41,338 nt of DNA, taken from the NCBI GenBank assembly GCA_001970955.1, contig MPUH01000656.1:1-41338 (forward strand). Direction: 5' to 3'. The notes under the pieces were generated by a model that was not told the origin of the DNA, made no database searches, and saw nothing but the letters and a program-made list of their open reading frames with translations. Position numbers and translations under genes: made by a program. The stretch's first letter is position 1, and each line of letters starts with the position of its first letter. Positions 17,871 to 27,270 of the stretch are shown here, piece after piece. Origin of the DNA: Stentor coeruleus (lineage: Eukaryota > Ciliophora > Heterotrichea > Heterotrichida > Stentoridae).

Positions 17871-19055
17871 TCAATAAAGCACTCTTGGATCATATTTTTT
17901 TATAAAAACTTGTTCTGGACTAGCTTCATTTGGTATATCTTGAAGATAATGGATACCTAAACGCTTTGCTGCATTGACTTCCATGTTTAATTTGTTTTGA
18001 CCTTTTATTTGTAGTTCTGAAGTTGGGAAACTCATTAAGTCCTCATCTTTAAGGTTGTAGCCTTTGAGTTTAGATTGGAAGTAGTCGTTGTTTCTTAAGC
18101 ATTTGCGAGATTTTGATTTGTGAGTGTATCGAAGAATTTTATCGGTATTAACTGAGCTGAGTTTTGTTGGACTTGATGGAGTTGCGTTAAACATACGAAA
18201 ATGTTCTGCTGTCTGAACACGTGGGAGTTCTTCTTGAGTAGAATAAAGACCTAATCTCAATGAATCCTTCCAAAATGTCTGACCAAAAACTTCATTACTT
18301 TTCTGAACATTATCTATAATCTGTATCTCTTGTTTCTTCACTTCATACTCCCTAGCCGAGTTTAACCTTAGTTTTTCTGGATTCTTATTAAGCCTATCAC
18401 AAATTCTATCTTCAATTTTCCTCCAATATTCTAACTGTTTTTCATATGCTTCTAAAGATTTTTTCTGTTGAAGCGATGTTATCCTTCCACCTGGGGTTAA
18501 AATATTATCCAAAGTCTCTTCTTTTTGCTTATCATTCCATATATCTTCTCTAATTTTCTTTAGTTTTTCATCGACATTAATTTTTGGGATTGTGTTTTTC
18601 TTATTTCTATCATGGAAAAGGTTTGGTTTATTCATAGTCCTTGTATTTTGAGCAGATAAAAAACTTATTCTTTTATAATATTGGTCTCTTGACCCAACAA
18701 TATCAGTTGGAGTTATTGCTGATCTTGCTGACATTGGGATGGGTGGAGATCTAGTTATAAAAGGGCCAGTTGAGGCATTGGTTTGAAGGAATAAAGCTGG
18801 GGTATTAGCTTTTTCTAGAATAAAGTCTTCTTGTATTGTGTCTGGTATAGGAAAATTAAAGTCGATAGAAGAGATCTTTTTGGCGATTTTAAGAACTTTG
18901 GTTTTGAGAACTGGTTTTTCTGTTTCAACTTTTCTTCGAACTTTGAAGGTTTTTCGTTTTTTCGAAATGGGTTGGTCTATCATTTTTATTGGGAGATTAG
19001 TTTTTCTAGTTTTAAGAAGAAGGTGTTTGGACTTATTGATTTTGCAGAAATTCAA
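17871..19055 (-). CDS. Ciliate hypothetical protein, 394 residues, basic
   Basis: The first 60 residues are strongly basic (KKRKTFKVRRKVETEKP), perhaps a nuclear or tubulin-binding segment. A second possible start, MIDQPISKKRK at 18983, is about as likely as the first ATG. The middle is Pro/Ser/Thr-rich. Residues about 185-265 form a charged helix around LEAYEKQLEYWRKIEDRI and AREYEVKKQEIQIIDN, followed by FGQTFWKDSLRLGLY. I have an impression of ciliate-specific axonemal proteins but cannot name a family. The stop is TGA. The start lies 23 bp from the stop of the DIX-like gene on the same strand, which is very tight. Confidence 0.75.
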   Translation of the reverse strand: MNFCKINKSKHLLLKTRKTNLPIKMIDQPISKKRKTFKVRRKVETEKPVLKTKVLKIAKKISSIDFNFPIPDTIQEDFILEKANTPALFLQTNASTGPFITRSPPIPMSARSAITPTDIVGSRDQYYKRISFLSAQNTRTMNKPNLFHDRNKKNTIPKINVDEKLKKIREDIWNDKQKEETLDNILTPGGRITSLQQKKSLEAYEKQLEYWRKIEDRICDRLNKNPEKLRLNSAREYEVKKQEIQIIDNVQKSNEVFGQTFWKDSLRLGLYSTQEELPRVQTAEHFRMFNATPSSPTKLSSVNTDKILRYTHKSKSRKCLRNNDYFQSKLKGYNLKDEDLMSFPTSELQIKGQNKLNMEVNAAKRLGIHYLQDIPNEASPEQVFIKKYDPRVLY

Positions 19056-19078
19056 ATTTATATCTAGATTAGTTATTG

Positions 19079-19504
19079 CTAAAAGTCTTGGAATAATAGG
19101 TCAAAGGTATGTTCTTTGGGAGGTGCTGGCTTGCTCTGAGGATTGAAATCAAACAAATTAAACGAAGCTTGGGTAGGCTGTGGTGGTGGAACTTCCACTT
19201 GTCTAACTTGGGCATTATTCTGCCCTCCATTTCCTTCTTTTTCCCAAGTGATTCTTGTAGCCTTTACTATAATCTTATTCTGAAACATCAGAGCCGCACA
19301 ATCATCACTATTCAAATCCATCCAAACAATTGCCTTATTAATCATATTCTTGAATCTAAAATGATACTTGCCAACCAAAGGGAAATCTTTTCTTATATCA
19401 CTAACTTTAATCTCAGTTATCGCTTTATTTATACCAAAAGCATTAAACTCATCACCATTCTCATTATCTTCTGGCACAAAATAGTAAATCATAGTGAAGC
19501 TCAT
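19079..19504 (-). CDS. DIX-domain-like protein with C-terminal endocytic-type motifs
   Basis: 141 residues. Residues 3-86 resemble a DIX domain, the head-to-tail polymerising ubiquitin-like fold of Dishevelled and Axin: TMIYYFVPED at the start, then ITEIKVSDIRKDFPL, YHFRFKN, VWMDLNSDDCAALMF and IIVKATRITW at the end. The tail is Pro/Gln-rich and ends with repeated aromatic-acidic motifs (FNLFDFNPQ, TFDLLFQDF) that look like clathrin-box or AP-ear ligands. DIX assignment rests on the pattern of strands, not on an exact motif, so it is moderate. A polymerising adaptor near membranes would be a reasonable inference. The frame has normal coding character and ends in TAG. Confidence 0.7.
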   Translation of the reverse strand: MSFTMIYYFVPEDNENGDEFNAFGINKAITEIKVSDIRKDFPLVGKYHFRFKNMINKAIVWMDLNSDDCAALMFQNKIIVKATRITWEKEGNGGQNNAQVRQVEVPPPQPTQASFNLFDFNPQSKPAPPKEHTFDLLFQDF

Positions 19505-19581
19505 TGTCCCAATTAAATATTTTATAAAAATCCCTATATTTTGTATTACTCTAAACTAAATCATCCTATTAACTAAAATAT

Positions 19582-20650
19582 TTATTTGGTTTTCTCTATT
19601 TCTCCAATCATTGCCTTGGATAAAAATCGTCCTTTTATGATTAAATCCATGTAAGGGAAAGCTGAGATTAAAGTACGTAGTAAATTATTCCATTCTTTGA
19701 AAAGTGATTCACAATTAACCAATTAATGGATAAAATCTTTAACATAATGAACATCTTTGCTGCTTAAAATATTTGAAATTTGTATGTTGTCATTAAAAGG
19801 AATTCTTTTGTTGTTAACTTTTTTATACCCACACTTGTATAAAAGTTGAGAAATGGTTTGAATAGAGGGGAAATCAAAAGTTACAAATGGCTTGATAAGT
19901 TTGAGTATATTTTTTTGTAGCTTTGCTATTACAGGCGAGGACAGCATTGTGAAATTGAAGGAGTCTGAATAATTTGAGGACTTTTCTTGACTTTAGGGTT
20001 ATTTTGTTGATACCTTTGATTTGGATAACTAGGAGGAATTTAGTTTAGGATTCAACCCAATATTAGTTTGTTTTTTGGCTTGAGCTCGTTTATGTACAGA
20101 AGCTGCTTCAGCCTGGATATAATAGTGAGGTATTTTTTAGCTTTTGCTTGAGCTTCGGCAGCTAGAAATAATTTGAGAGTCTAAATTGTGTTAGTTTAAC
20201 TTTTTTAGCTTTCTTGATTCTAGCCTGCAGCTTATTAAAAGATTCCGAACTTGTTTGGGCCCTTTTTTCACCATCTAAAATATAATTAGCTAAATGATGA
20301 TAGGTTTAAGTGTTAGTAAGATCTGTTATGATTTGTATTTTATTATAAAATGATGAATTTAGTAAGGGTTTTAAATGAATTGCTGGAGAATTTTCAGGCA
20401 ATAATTTGGAGTATGATTAATTTTACATTGGCTGATAGGAGCAAAATCTATTTTTTAGGTAAAAGGATAATTTTATATGAGGAGGAAATAAAAGATAAGG
20501 ATTTTTAATTGAACATCGAATAAAACTATTATTGATTATTGTGTTTGCAATGATAACATAAATCTTAGTGAGAATATGATTTAGAAGTGCTGAAAAATAT
20601 ATTTTATGTGATTTTGTCGGGTAGTTAAAAATATTATCGAAATCCAACAA
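19582..20650 (-). pseudogene. Broken gene of unknown family
   Basis: On the minus strand, several long coding-like pieces follow each other. The first runs from MLDFDNIFNYPTKSHK (20650) past stops at M*N*SY and NT*TYHH to a piece ending LTQFRLSNYF. After a frame change come Ala/Gln/Lys-rich pieces (AAEAQAKAKKY, AEAASVHKRAQAKKQ, PSYPNQRYQQNNPKVKKSP). The last is MLSSPVIAKLQKNILKLI.., which continues through a TAA into LVNCESLFKEWNNLLRTLIS.. and ends at TAA 19582-19584. At least four stops and three frame changes make it a pseudogene. The first 75 residues faintly recall the second fold of C-type cyclins (hydrophobic pattern and FPPHI), but I would not assign it. Confidence 0.55.
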
Positions 20651-20763
20651 TTCAACAGTTTTTTCAAATCTTTGTTCTTCAAAAACTTAGTCTCTTCTTT
20701 AAATAAATCCTTGTAGTCGATAATAATAAGCACAAAGTTAGTCCTGAATATGGTGAATATAAA

Positions 20764-21315
20764 ATGAAATCCTTACTTCTTTTTTCAGTGTTTTTAATGA
20801 CCCAGGGGCGACTTCTATTCGGATCCGGGAATAAAAATCTTTCAGCACCTGAACCTTTAAGCCCAATAAGATTATCTATAGAAGGGTTTATTGTAGGTGC
20901 AGCTTTAGATTCAAGCCCAGAAGAGCTCATGTCATGTGCTATCAACTATGAAAACGCTTTTTATAGCCTTGAAAGCTTTGCTAAAGATATGAAAAATTTC
21001 AAAGCTAAGACTATAAAAAAAGCACTTAAAGGACTTAGTGAGACTTTACAAGAAATCCCAAGAACTCTGACTGAGTGCTCATACAAAGGTCAAAGAGACT
21101 ATTTAAGGATGCACCATGCTGTAAAAGCCCTTGAGTTCCCAACAACAGCTGAAGTTTTTGATAAGGAAACCTTCGCTTTAAACGGAATTGACATAACTTT
21201 TGAACTGAAAACAATTATTGATTCTTTCACTAAAGGGAAAATGTTTGATCTCGGGTTCAGTATCGGATCTTTATTAGCTAAAATCAGTGGGTCAGGGATT
21301 ATAATAACAGCTTAG
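20764..21315 (+). CDS. Secreted protein of a ciliate-type helical family
   Basis: 183 residues beginning with a signal peptide (MKSLLLFSVFLMTQGRLLF). The mature protein has EGFIVGAALD, two Cys (MSCAINYE and TECSYKG) probably linked by a disulphide, amphipathic helices in between, and a Gly-rich end (FDLGFSIGSLLAKISGSG). Small secreted proteins with an EGFxxG start, a Cys-containing helical middle and a GxxIGxLL end seem to recur in ciliates. I know no function for them. The UBX gene begins only 38 bp after its stop, on the same strand. Confidence 0.72.
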   Translation: MKSLLLFSVFLMTQGRLLFGSGNKNLSAPEPLSPIRLSIEGFIVGAALDSSPEELMSCAINYENAFYSLESFAKDMKNFKAKTIKKALKGLSETLQEIPRTLTECSYKGQRDYLRMHHAVKALEFPTTAEVFDKETFALNGIDITFELKTIIDSFTKGKMFDLGFSIGSLLAKISGSGIIITA

Positions 21316-21353
21316 TTAAGAATTTCCTTAAAAAAAATAGTTTTTTTATATAA

Positions 21354-22496
21354 ATGGATCAACGAAATGAAGCTGTTCAGAACTTTTGTGCTTTTACTGG
21401 GAATTGGGATGTAGATGTAGCTCTTGCATTTTTATCTAAAAATAACTGGGATGTGTCTGAAGCTTATAATGACTTTATGGGATATGCTCAGCAAAGGTCA
21501 CCAATAATAGAAAATAGTCCTCAAGTTATCGAAAGACCTCAAAGAATAGAAAGACCTCAAGTTGTACCTGTTGTGCAGGAAAATAAAGGTTTTTTATCTT
21601 GGATTGGGGGTTCGATTTCTAATATGTTTTCAGGAATTTTTGCTACTACCCCAAACTCTCCTTTTATTTCCCATTTAGACAATTTGCAAGTTCAAAACAG
21701 ACCTATTATAGCCTTGACATCTTTTGAAGAAACTTGTAGCTTTGCTTTAGGTCAAAATAAACTTTTACTTATCTATGTTCATCATACACACACAGGAGAT
21801 AGATTTCTTCGTAACGTGCTTTGTTCTCAAGAAATAATAACATTAATCAATCAAGCATATGCATTTTTAGCTTATTTAGCTACAAGTGAAGAAGGGTCTT
21901 TAACTATTGCTCGTTATTCAGATGATGAAGCTGTGATTTTTATTATGATAGATCCTTTCACATCAGAAGTTATTGAAAAATTAACTTTCGCCCCTAACAA
22001 AGTCCAGCTTAGAAATTTTTTAATAAACAGGATGGGTAATGAAAGTATAAATAATGATGTACAGAAAATACAAGATAGGATGATAAGAGAGCAACAGGAA
22101 AGAGAATTAAAAGAAGCTGAAGAAATAGAAATCAAAAAAGCTGAGGAGGAAAGTAAAAAATTACAGTTGATTTATGAGAAAAAACAAGATGAGGAAAGGA
22201 AAATAAGGGAAGAAGAGGAAAAAAAGTATAAGAAAGAAAGGATGATTGGAGAAGAACCAGATGCTGGGGTTGATGTTACACAGATAACTTTTAGACTTCC
22301 TTCGGGAGAAAAACTTGAAAGAAGGTTTTTGCAAAACACAAAAATTGAGGTTTTGTATTTGTTTTTGGAAACAAAAGGGTTTGGGAATATTGAAATTGTA
22401 TCAGGATTTCCCCCGAAAGTGATTAAAGATGGAAGTTTGCAGAGTGAAGGACTTGTACCCAGAGCGCTTATGCATGTTAGATTAATCCAGAGTTAG
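21354..22496 (+). CDS. UBA-UAS-UBX protein, p97/Cdc48 adaptor (FAF/UBXD type)
   Basis: 380 residues with the classic order. An N-terminal UBA-like helix bundle at about residues 5-45 (VQNFCAFTGNWDVDVALAFL..) binds ubiquitin. A thioredoxin-like UAS domain lies at about 125-235 (SFEETCSFALGQNKLLLIYV, FLAYLATSEEG). A long charged coiled coil spans about 238-300. A UBX domain spans about 305-380 (VTQITFRLPSGEKLERRF ... GFPPKVIKDGSL ... LVPRALMHVRLI). The UBX loop reads GFPPK in place of the usual TFPR, a slight variation in the p97-contact motif. Such proteins recruit ubiquitylated clients to p97 in ER or protein quality control. There is no hydrophobic hairpin like that of UBXD8, so it is soluble. 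Confidence 0.94.
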   Translation: MDQRNEAVQNFCAFTGNWDVDVALAFLSKNNWDVSEAYNDFMGYAQQRSPIIENSPQVIERPQRIERPQVVPVVQENKGFLSWIGGSISNMFSGIFATTPNSPFISHLDNLQVQNRPIIALTSFEETCSFALGQNKLLLIYVHHTHTGDRFLRNVLCSQEIITLINQAYAFLAYLATSEEGSLTIARYSDDEAVIFIMIDPFTSEVIEKLTFAPNKVQLRNFLINRMGNESINNDVQKIQDRMIREQQERELKEAEEIEIKKAEEESKKLQLIYEKKQDEERKIREEEEKKYKKERMIGEEPDAGVDVTQITFRLPSGEKLERRFLQNTKIEVLYLFLETKGFGNIEIVSGFPPKVIKDGSLQSEGLVPRALMHVRLIQS

Positions 22497-22735
22497 ATTA
22501 TAGATGCAGAATTAAATGTTATGAATTCAAATTGTCTATATAATTAGTCAAGGCAGATAGATTTTATTCTCATCTAGTTAAGATATTGCTTATCTAATAT
22601 CTATATCCCTCGCATAAAGCCTATTCCTATATAGTTTCTCTATTCATGTATTTTATTGTAAAATTATTTAAAAATATATTTCTTTAGCCATATAGGAAAT
22701 GATGATTCAATAAAGTTGACCCAAAAAAGAATGTT

Positions 22736-23094
22736 TCGGGGAGAACTGAAGCCTTAGTTATATCAACCGTAGGTAAGGGTTCGGTAGTCTGCTGGACAGA
22801 CTATTCTTACGAGCCCCGATCCACTATCTCGGCATATCCAAATCTCAACGGATGCTTCGAAAGGTAGGAGCGAGAGCAAGTTGCCTAAGAATCATAAAAG
22901 TACAGATAAGACTGCGGAGTACCTAGACAAGGAGTGAGTTCATGCCAATTGCTCAGTGTTGAGTGAGTGGTGGGAGAACAGATCGCTCACAAGTGTCCCG
23001 CCTTAGGATTTATTGAATCCTGGTAATAAAGGTGAGCTGCTAGTGTAAGTCTTTGCTCATTCGCGAGTATAGGCTTAAGTGTGGACACTCCCTG
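22736..23094 (+). ncRNA. Structured non-coding RNA, about 360 nt, class unassigned
   Basis: This is an island of roughly balanced base composition between AT-rich flanks, with no ORF. Helices seen: ends 22737-22743 with 23088-23094 (7 bp); 22736-22741 with 22814-22819 (competes with it); hairpin 22785-22791/22797-22803 with outer stem 22773-22777/22806-22810; 22969-22975/22996-23002; 23005-23010/23016-23021; 23046-23052/23071-23077 with an inner CTC/GAG. Three of these contain G-T pairs that would be A-C mismatches on the other strand, so the transcript is +. Size and closed ends would suit RNase P/MRP, SRP or another housekeeping RNA, but I find no decisive conserved box. It is not rRNA, tRNA or a U1-U6 snRNA. 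Confidence 0.68.
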
Positions 23095-23485
23095 TAGCCA
23101 GCGAGATCATATTTAGTTAGTTTCTAACTAGTAATAGCTGTTTGTTCTTTCTTCTTCTATTTAAATTTCATATCAAATATATATGAATATATCATTATAC
23201 CAATCCCATACCATTCTTTATGATCAATTTTATAATTTATATGGAAATATTCTACTTTTAGTTTTATTGTGCTATTCCTGGCTTATATCTAAAAGTTCTT
23301 TAAATATATATGAAAATATCATAATTTGGTTGTTAGTCAAGAAAGGGTATACATAAAGAAAATTTTTTAGAGATATAATGTTTAAATTCTTCACAGAAAG
23401 TGTTCACTAATTAGGACTCCTTTGTGTAAAATATATATATTAGCCTCCCATTCTTTACTTATACCATAGCTGTATCATTATAAAA
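23095..23485. other. AT-rich spacer, nothing recognised
   Basis: 390 bp between the RNA and the decayed gene, with no ORF and no clear T-run terminator just after the RNA end. An imperfect short duplication of aaatatatatgaatat-type sequence occurs around 23170-23320. Confidence 0.4.
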
Positions 23486-25548
23486 ATGGATTCAGATTCA
23501 AATGCTATTGCGTACCTTGGTTCAACGTATAGTTTTTGCTTCAGACACTACTTGGATTTCAATCAATCCGTTAGAGAGTGTGAGACAAAGTCTAATCAAT
23601 CTATCTAAACTAAGTAAAATAACAACCTTTTTGATTAACCAAGATCACCAATTCAAATATCAAGAAGGTGATGAATTTAATAATTTAGAACAAGTGACCC
23701 CTTTAAAAACTTACTATTTTATAGATACCTTATCTTCTGTACAAGTGTTTGCTCATTATACCCGAATGCTCTTTTGTCATTATCTTAAATGAAAATCTGT
23801 GAGAATCTAAATGGCATCATTTTTGATAAAAATAAATCATAGAGAATTATTTTTATGACTAACCCAAATGCAACAATTATAAGGTAACGAAAAGCTCAAC
23901 TTACAGATTTTTAAACAGACTTAGTAAGGAAAAAATGTTTAAAGCCTTGATTGATACTTATAAAAACAAAATAGAATATGCTAAGGATGAAGCCGAAAAG
24001 GCTAGGGAAAATACTGATCTTTATAATTTTTATCGATTTCAAATAGTTTATATCATTTAGAAATGATTAAAAATAAAATTTTCGAGACAGGCTATGAAAA
24101 AAAAAATTTAGAAGAGCTTATTGACTTAATGAATATTTTACTTTTAGAAAAATGCATAATAGTTATCAGAGAGTTTCTTATAGAAGGGATTATAGAAAAA
24201 ATTCAAAATTTAATTGTTTACTGTAGATCAGCTTATAAAGATTTTTTGAAGAAATCAAAAAATTTAAGTACATTTTTATCACAATTTCCAATTATTAGAC
24301 TTATTTTTAAAATAATCAAAAATCTAGAAACCTCTGGATTGATTTCTTTTCTTATTCAAACATTAAAAACCTTTAGATACTCAAGAAGAAAATTTTTCTG
24401 TACGAGTTATAGACGAAAAAAATGAAGAAAATATTTTTCATATAATTAAAGGAGATTTTAAGGCAAAAATTTAAAAATTTGGATATTGAAGGGCTAAACG
24501 AAAATATTTATGAAATAAGATTAAAACAAGGATGACCAATTTTTGCTTATCCTAACAAAAAAGGATTAAGATTCATAATAAAAGAGACTATTCCAAAAAC
24601 TTACTAATTTATCAGGAAAAGGGAGAATCGTAAAATTTATTGGAAAAACTATAATTGGGGGAAAAATTGTTTTGAAAAAATTATTCCATTGATAAAATAA
24701 AAAGGAATGCAAAATATTGTCTATGCTAGAATCAACTAATATTGTAAAATAAGAAAAAAGCGAAAGGGAAAGGGAAAGGGAAGGCTGCGAAGAGGAAGAA
24801 AAATTGAATACTAAAAAAAGAGCTTGGAGAAGAGAATTACGAATCAGCTTTTAGTTAAATTAAAAATTCTGAAGAAATAGAAGAAAAAAACTCTGTGATG
24901 AAGTTTCATTGATAAAAGAAATAAAAACTGAGCATATAATTAAAATAAAAAATCCATATAGAGAAACATCATATTTTGAACTTAATAAACTGCAAAATGG
25001 AAAAAATATTGATATTATGACTTTATTATTCAAAGATGTAAGAATAAAAGTATCAAAAGCAAAAAATCGTTAGCGACAAGCTAAATATTGCAAAAACACC
25101 TTTTTTTATGATCTTGGCTCATGAAATATTTCATTCTATGAGAACAAAATTCGCAACAAATTTAAAATTTTCAAGCAGAACACCTGAAAAAATTCTTTAT
25201 GAAGCTGGACTTTTTATTGATAGACCTGTTTATGGAAACTACATAAATAGTTAGTTAATTAGAAAATATATCGTTCACAGTCGTGAACTCTGTATTAATT
25301 AATTTTATGGAAACCACATAAAATCATCAACCTTGAATCCACAGAGAATGACACTAGTAATTGCTGAAAAGGTATTAAAACATGAAAATTTAACCAATGA
25401 AGAAGCTGATTCAATTTATGGAGACAGTAATGAGCGAAGAACTGATGCTAAAACTTTTGGATGCTATGAATTTGAAGATGATTATGAAAATGATGAATGG
25501 CTATGCACTGGTAGAATAGCCCCGAAAAAATCAATTAGAATTAAATAA
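23486..25548 (+). pseudogene. Decayed long gene with a zincin-like HExxH motif near its 3' end
   Basis: Coding-like segments follow one another in shifting plus frames: MDSDSNAIAYLGSTYSFCF (23486), the 120-codon ORF 24063-24425, then VIDEKNEENIFHIIKGDF, NENIYEIRLKQG, AYPNKKGLRF, ETSYFELNKL and the 3' part. There MILAHEIFHSM places HExxH at 25120-25134, typical of zinc metallopeptidases, followed 110 codons later by ERRTDAKTFG and a final acidic-basic end at TAA 25546-25548. At least six frame changes (often at A-runs) and several stops break it. The two stops at 25252-25254 and 25300-25302 lie inside a 75-bp insertion (25231-25322). The peptidase family cannot be named. Similarity to host-directed M91-type enzymes is only an impression. 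Confidence 0.6.
25231..25322. repeat. 75-bp insertion bounded by a 17-bp direct repeat
   Basis: The sequences at 25231-25247 and 25306-25322 match at 16 of 17 bases. Between them lies 58 bp of AT-rich DNA with a perfect hairpin GTTCAC-AGTC-GTGAAC (25273-25288). The period of 75 bp keeps the reading frame, and the stretch holds both in-frame stops of the surrounding 3' ORF. Without it the frame would be open from about 25048 to 25548. Confidence 0.85.
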
Positions 25549-27270
25549 TTACTTTGATTAAAATTTTAGTTATAAATTGATTTTAATTGCCAATAACAAG
25601 AGATTTTAAGTGTATTGACAAAATGTTTATTTTCTCTCAACTTAAAAGGGTAAAAGGGAGAATATAAACCCCTCTGTTCTTAGACTAGACAGTAGGAGAG
25701 CTCTAGGAAGACTCATGACGTAGGGTATTAAGACCTAAAAGATGTAAAAATAAGGAAAGAAGCAGAAAAGAAGAGAAAAATGAAACTTGAGGGATTTCAA
25801 ACTAAGCAGGAAAGAAAAACGGAACTATGTAAGGAAACAATCAGCAAAAGCCATTGATAAATCATAATTAATCTAATCTTAATCTTCGATTTTATTATTA
25901 AAATTTGAAGATCAGAGCGTAAAATTTTAATTTATCATCAGCTTCTGCTAGTATAACTCTACTGTATTAATGCACTATTTTTAATTTCACTTTGCAAATC
26001 TGCCTGGAGCTTCTGTTATAAATCAATAAAGCTAGCAGGAAATTACAGAATCCATGCACAAAAGTTTTGTTTAAAGAGACTTTGAATGTAGCTGATAAAG
26101 AAATAGTAAGGGAATTGAAGATGAGAAACAAATGAAAAAATATTTTTTGTGAGTACCTTTGGAACTATATTGGGAATTTATTTTTACCTGAGTAAAGTGT
26201 ATGATAAATTTTCAGAGATATTTAAGCTGTATTTAAAAAAATGTTTATGTGTTATATAGAAAATTTAATCATGATATTCAGTATATAATTGATGAATTTG
26301 TGTTTATTTTTGAAACTTTATGAATGCTGAATGTTTGATTTTTTAGCAAGTTAATTATATTAAAGTTTTATCCTGCTAATTAACTTTAATATAATAAATA
26401 TCATATTAAATCCTAAAGTTTATTAGTGTCTTTGCATAAATTAACCATAAATCTTACATTATAGCTTTGATAAACTTAATCCCTACTTCTAAAATGATTT
26501 ATTTACTGATTTTAATAGTAATTTCAGATATAATTTTTTTTAATGTAATAATTTTTATATAATAAAGACTTAGCGAGAAAATAAAAGCACTTAATAGAAT
26601 TTCTTAATAAAATATACTTAAATCTTTTCTGTAATCTATTACAAACATCTTAATTCAAATTTCCTAATTTTATAAGCCAGATTCTGACTATGTTTTAAAT
26701 TAATTTCAACTTTTGCTATTTTTGTTATCAGAATGCATATATATTTCTCATATAAAATGGAATAAATTCTTACTTGCATAAAATATCAAATTATATAATA
26801 AATGCTATCAAAGAATTAAATTTTCAGGAAAAAATAACTAGAATCAATTATATAAACTCTAATTTTCTTTGCAACCACTTTTATTCATGCATACCAAATA
26901 ATCTTCTCATTATAAGTAGTAAATCTATTATTAAATTTTGATGATTTCTAGATTCGGGGCTTAAGTAAGCATGAAGCTAAAAATATTAATTTCCCTTTAT
27001 GTGCACACAACCTCATTGTTTTGGAAATAAAGAAATTGTATTCACAAACACAAAAACAGCTTAGAATGCTAAAATGATACCATAATTTGGAAAAATAGAT
27101 GTGCATGCTAATTTTTTATTCGTATTGATTGATTTCAGTAATAAATAAAATTTCCAGTCAATCTTAGTCACAATAGTAAGCTTAATCATTTACCTAAATC
27201 TAGTTTATTTAAATTTATCTACTCTTATTGAATATTTTGTCAATAGTAGTTTTTTGCTTTATTTTCGATT
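25549..27270. other. Long AT-rich intergenic region with one hairpin, otherwise empty
   Basis: No ORF worth reporting. A perfect 14-bp inverted repeat (attatattaaagtt / aactttaatataat) lies around 26350-26395, overlapping a second 9-bp pair. At 25640-25740 the sequence is a little more GC-rich (gggagaatataaacccctct ... gtagggtatt) but I could not fold it convincingly. Confidence 0.45.

Noticed and set aside
20679..20945. 88-codon minus-strand ORF
   Set aside because: It is a shadow of the signal-peptide gene at 20764-21315, whose codons and signal sequence are convincing.
22736..23094. Assignment of the RNA as SRP RNA because of a short gttgcctaag match to the human molecule
   Set aside because: That segment is not conserved across eukaryotes and the conserved helix 8 motif could not be found.
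24760..24786. GGGAAA-type repeat (three units) that might be a telomere-like or G-quadruplex tract
   Set aside because: It has only three G3 runs and a sequence unlike the TGTTAGGG-type telomere repeat expected for heterotrichs. It lies inside decayed coding sequence.
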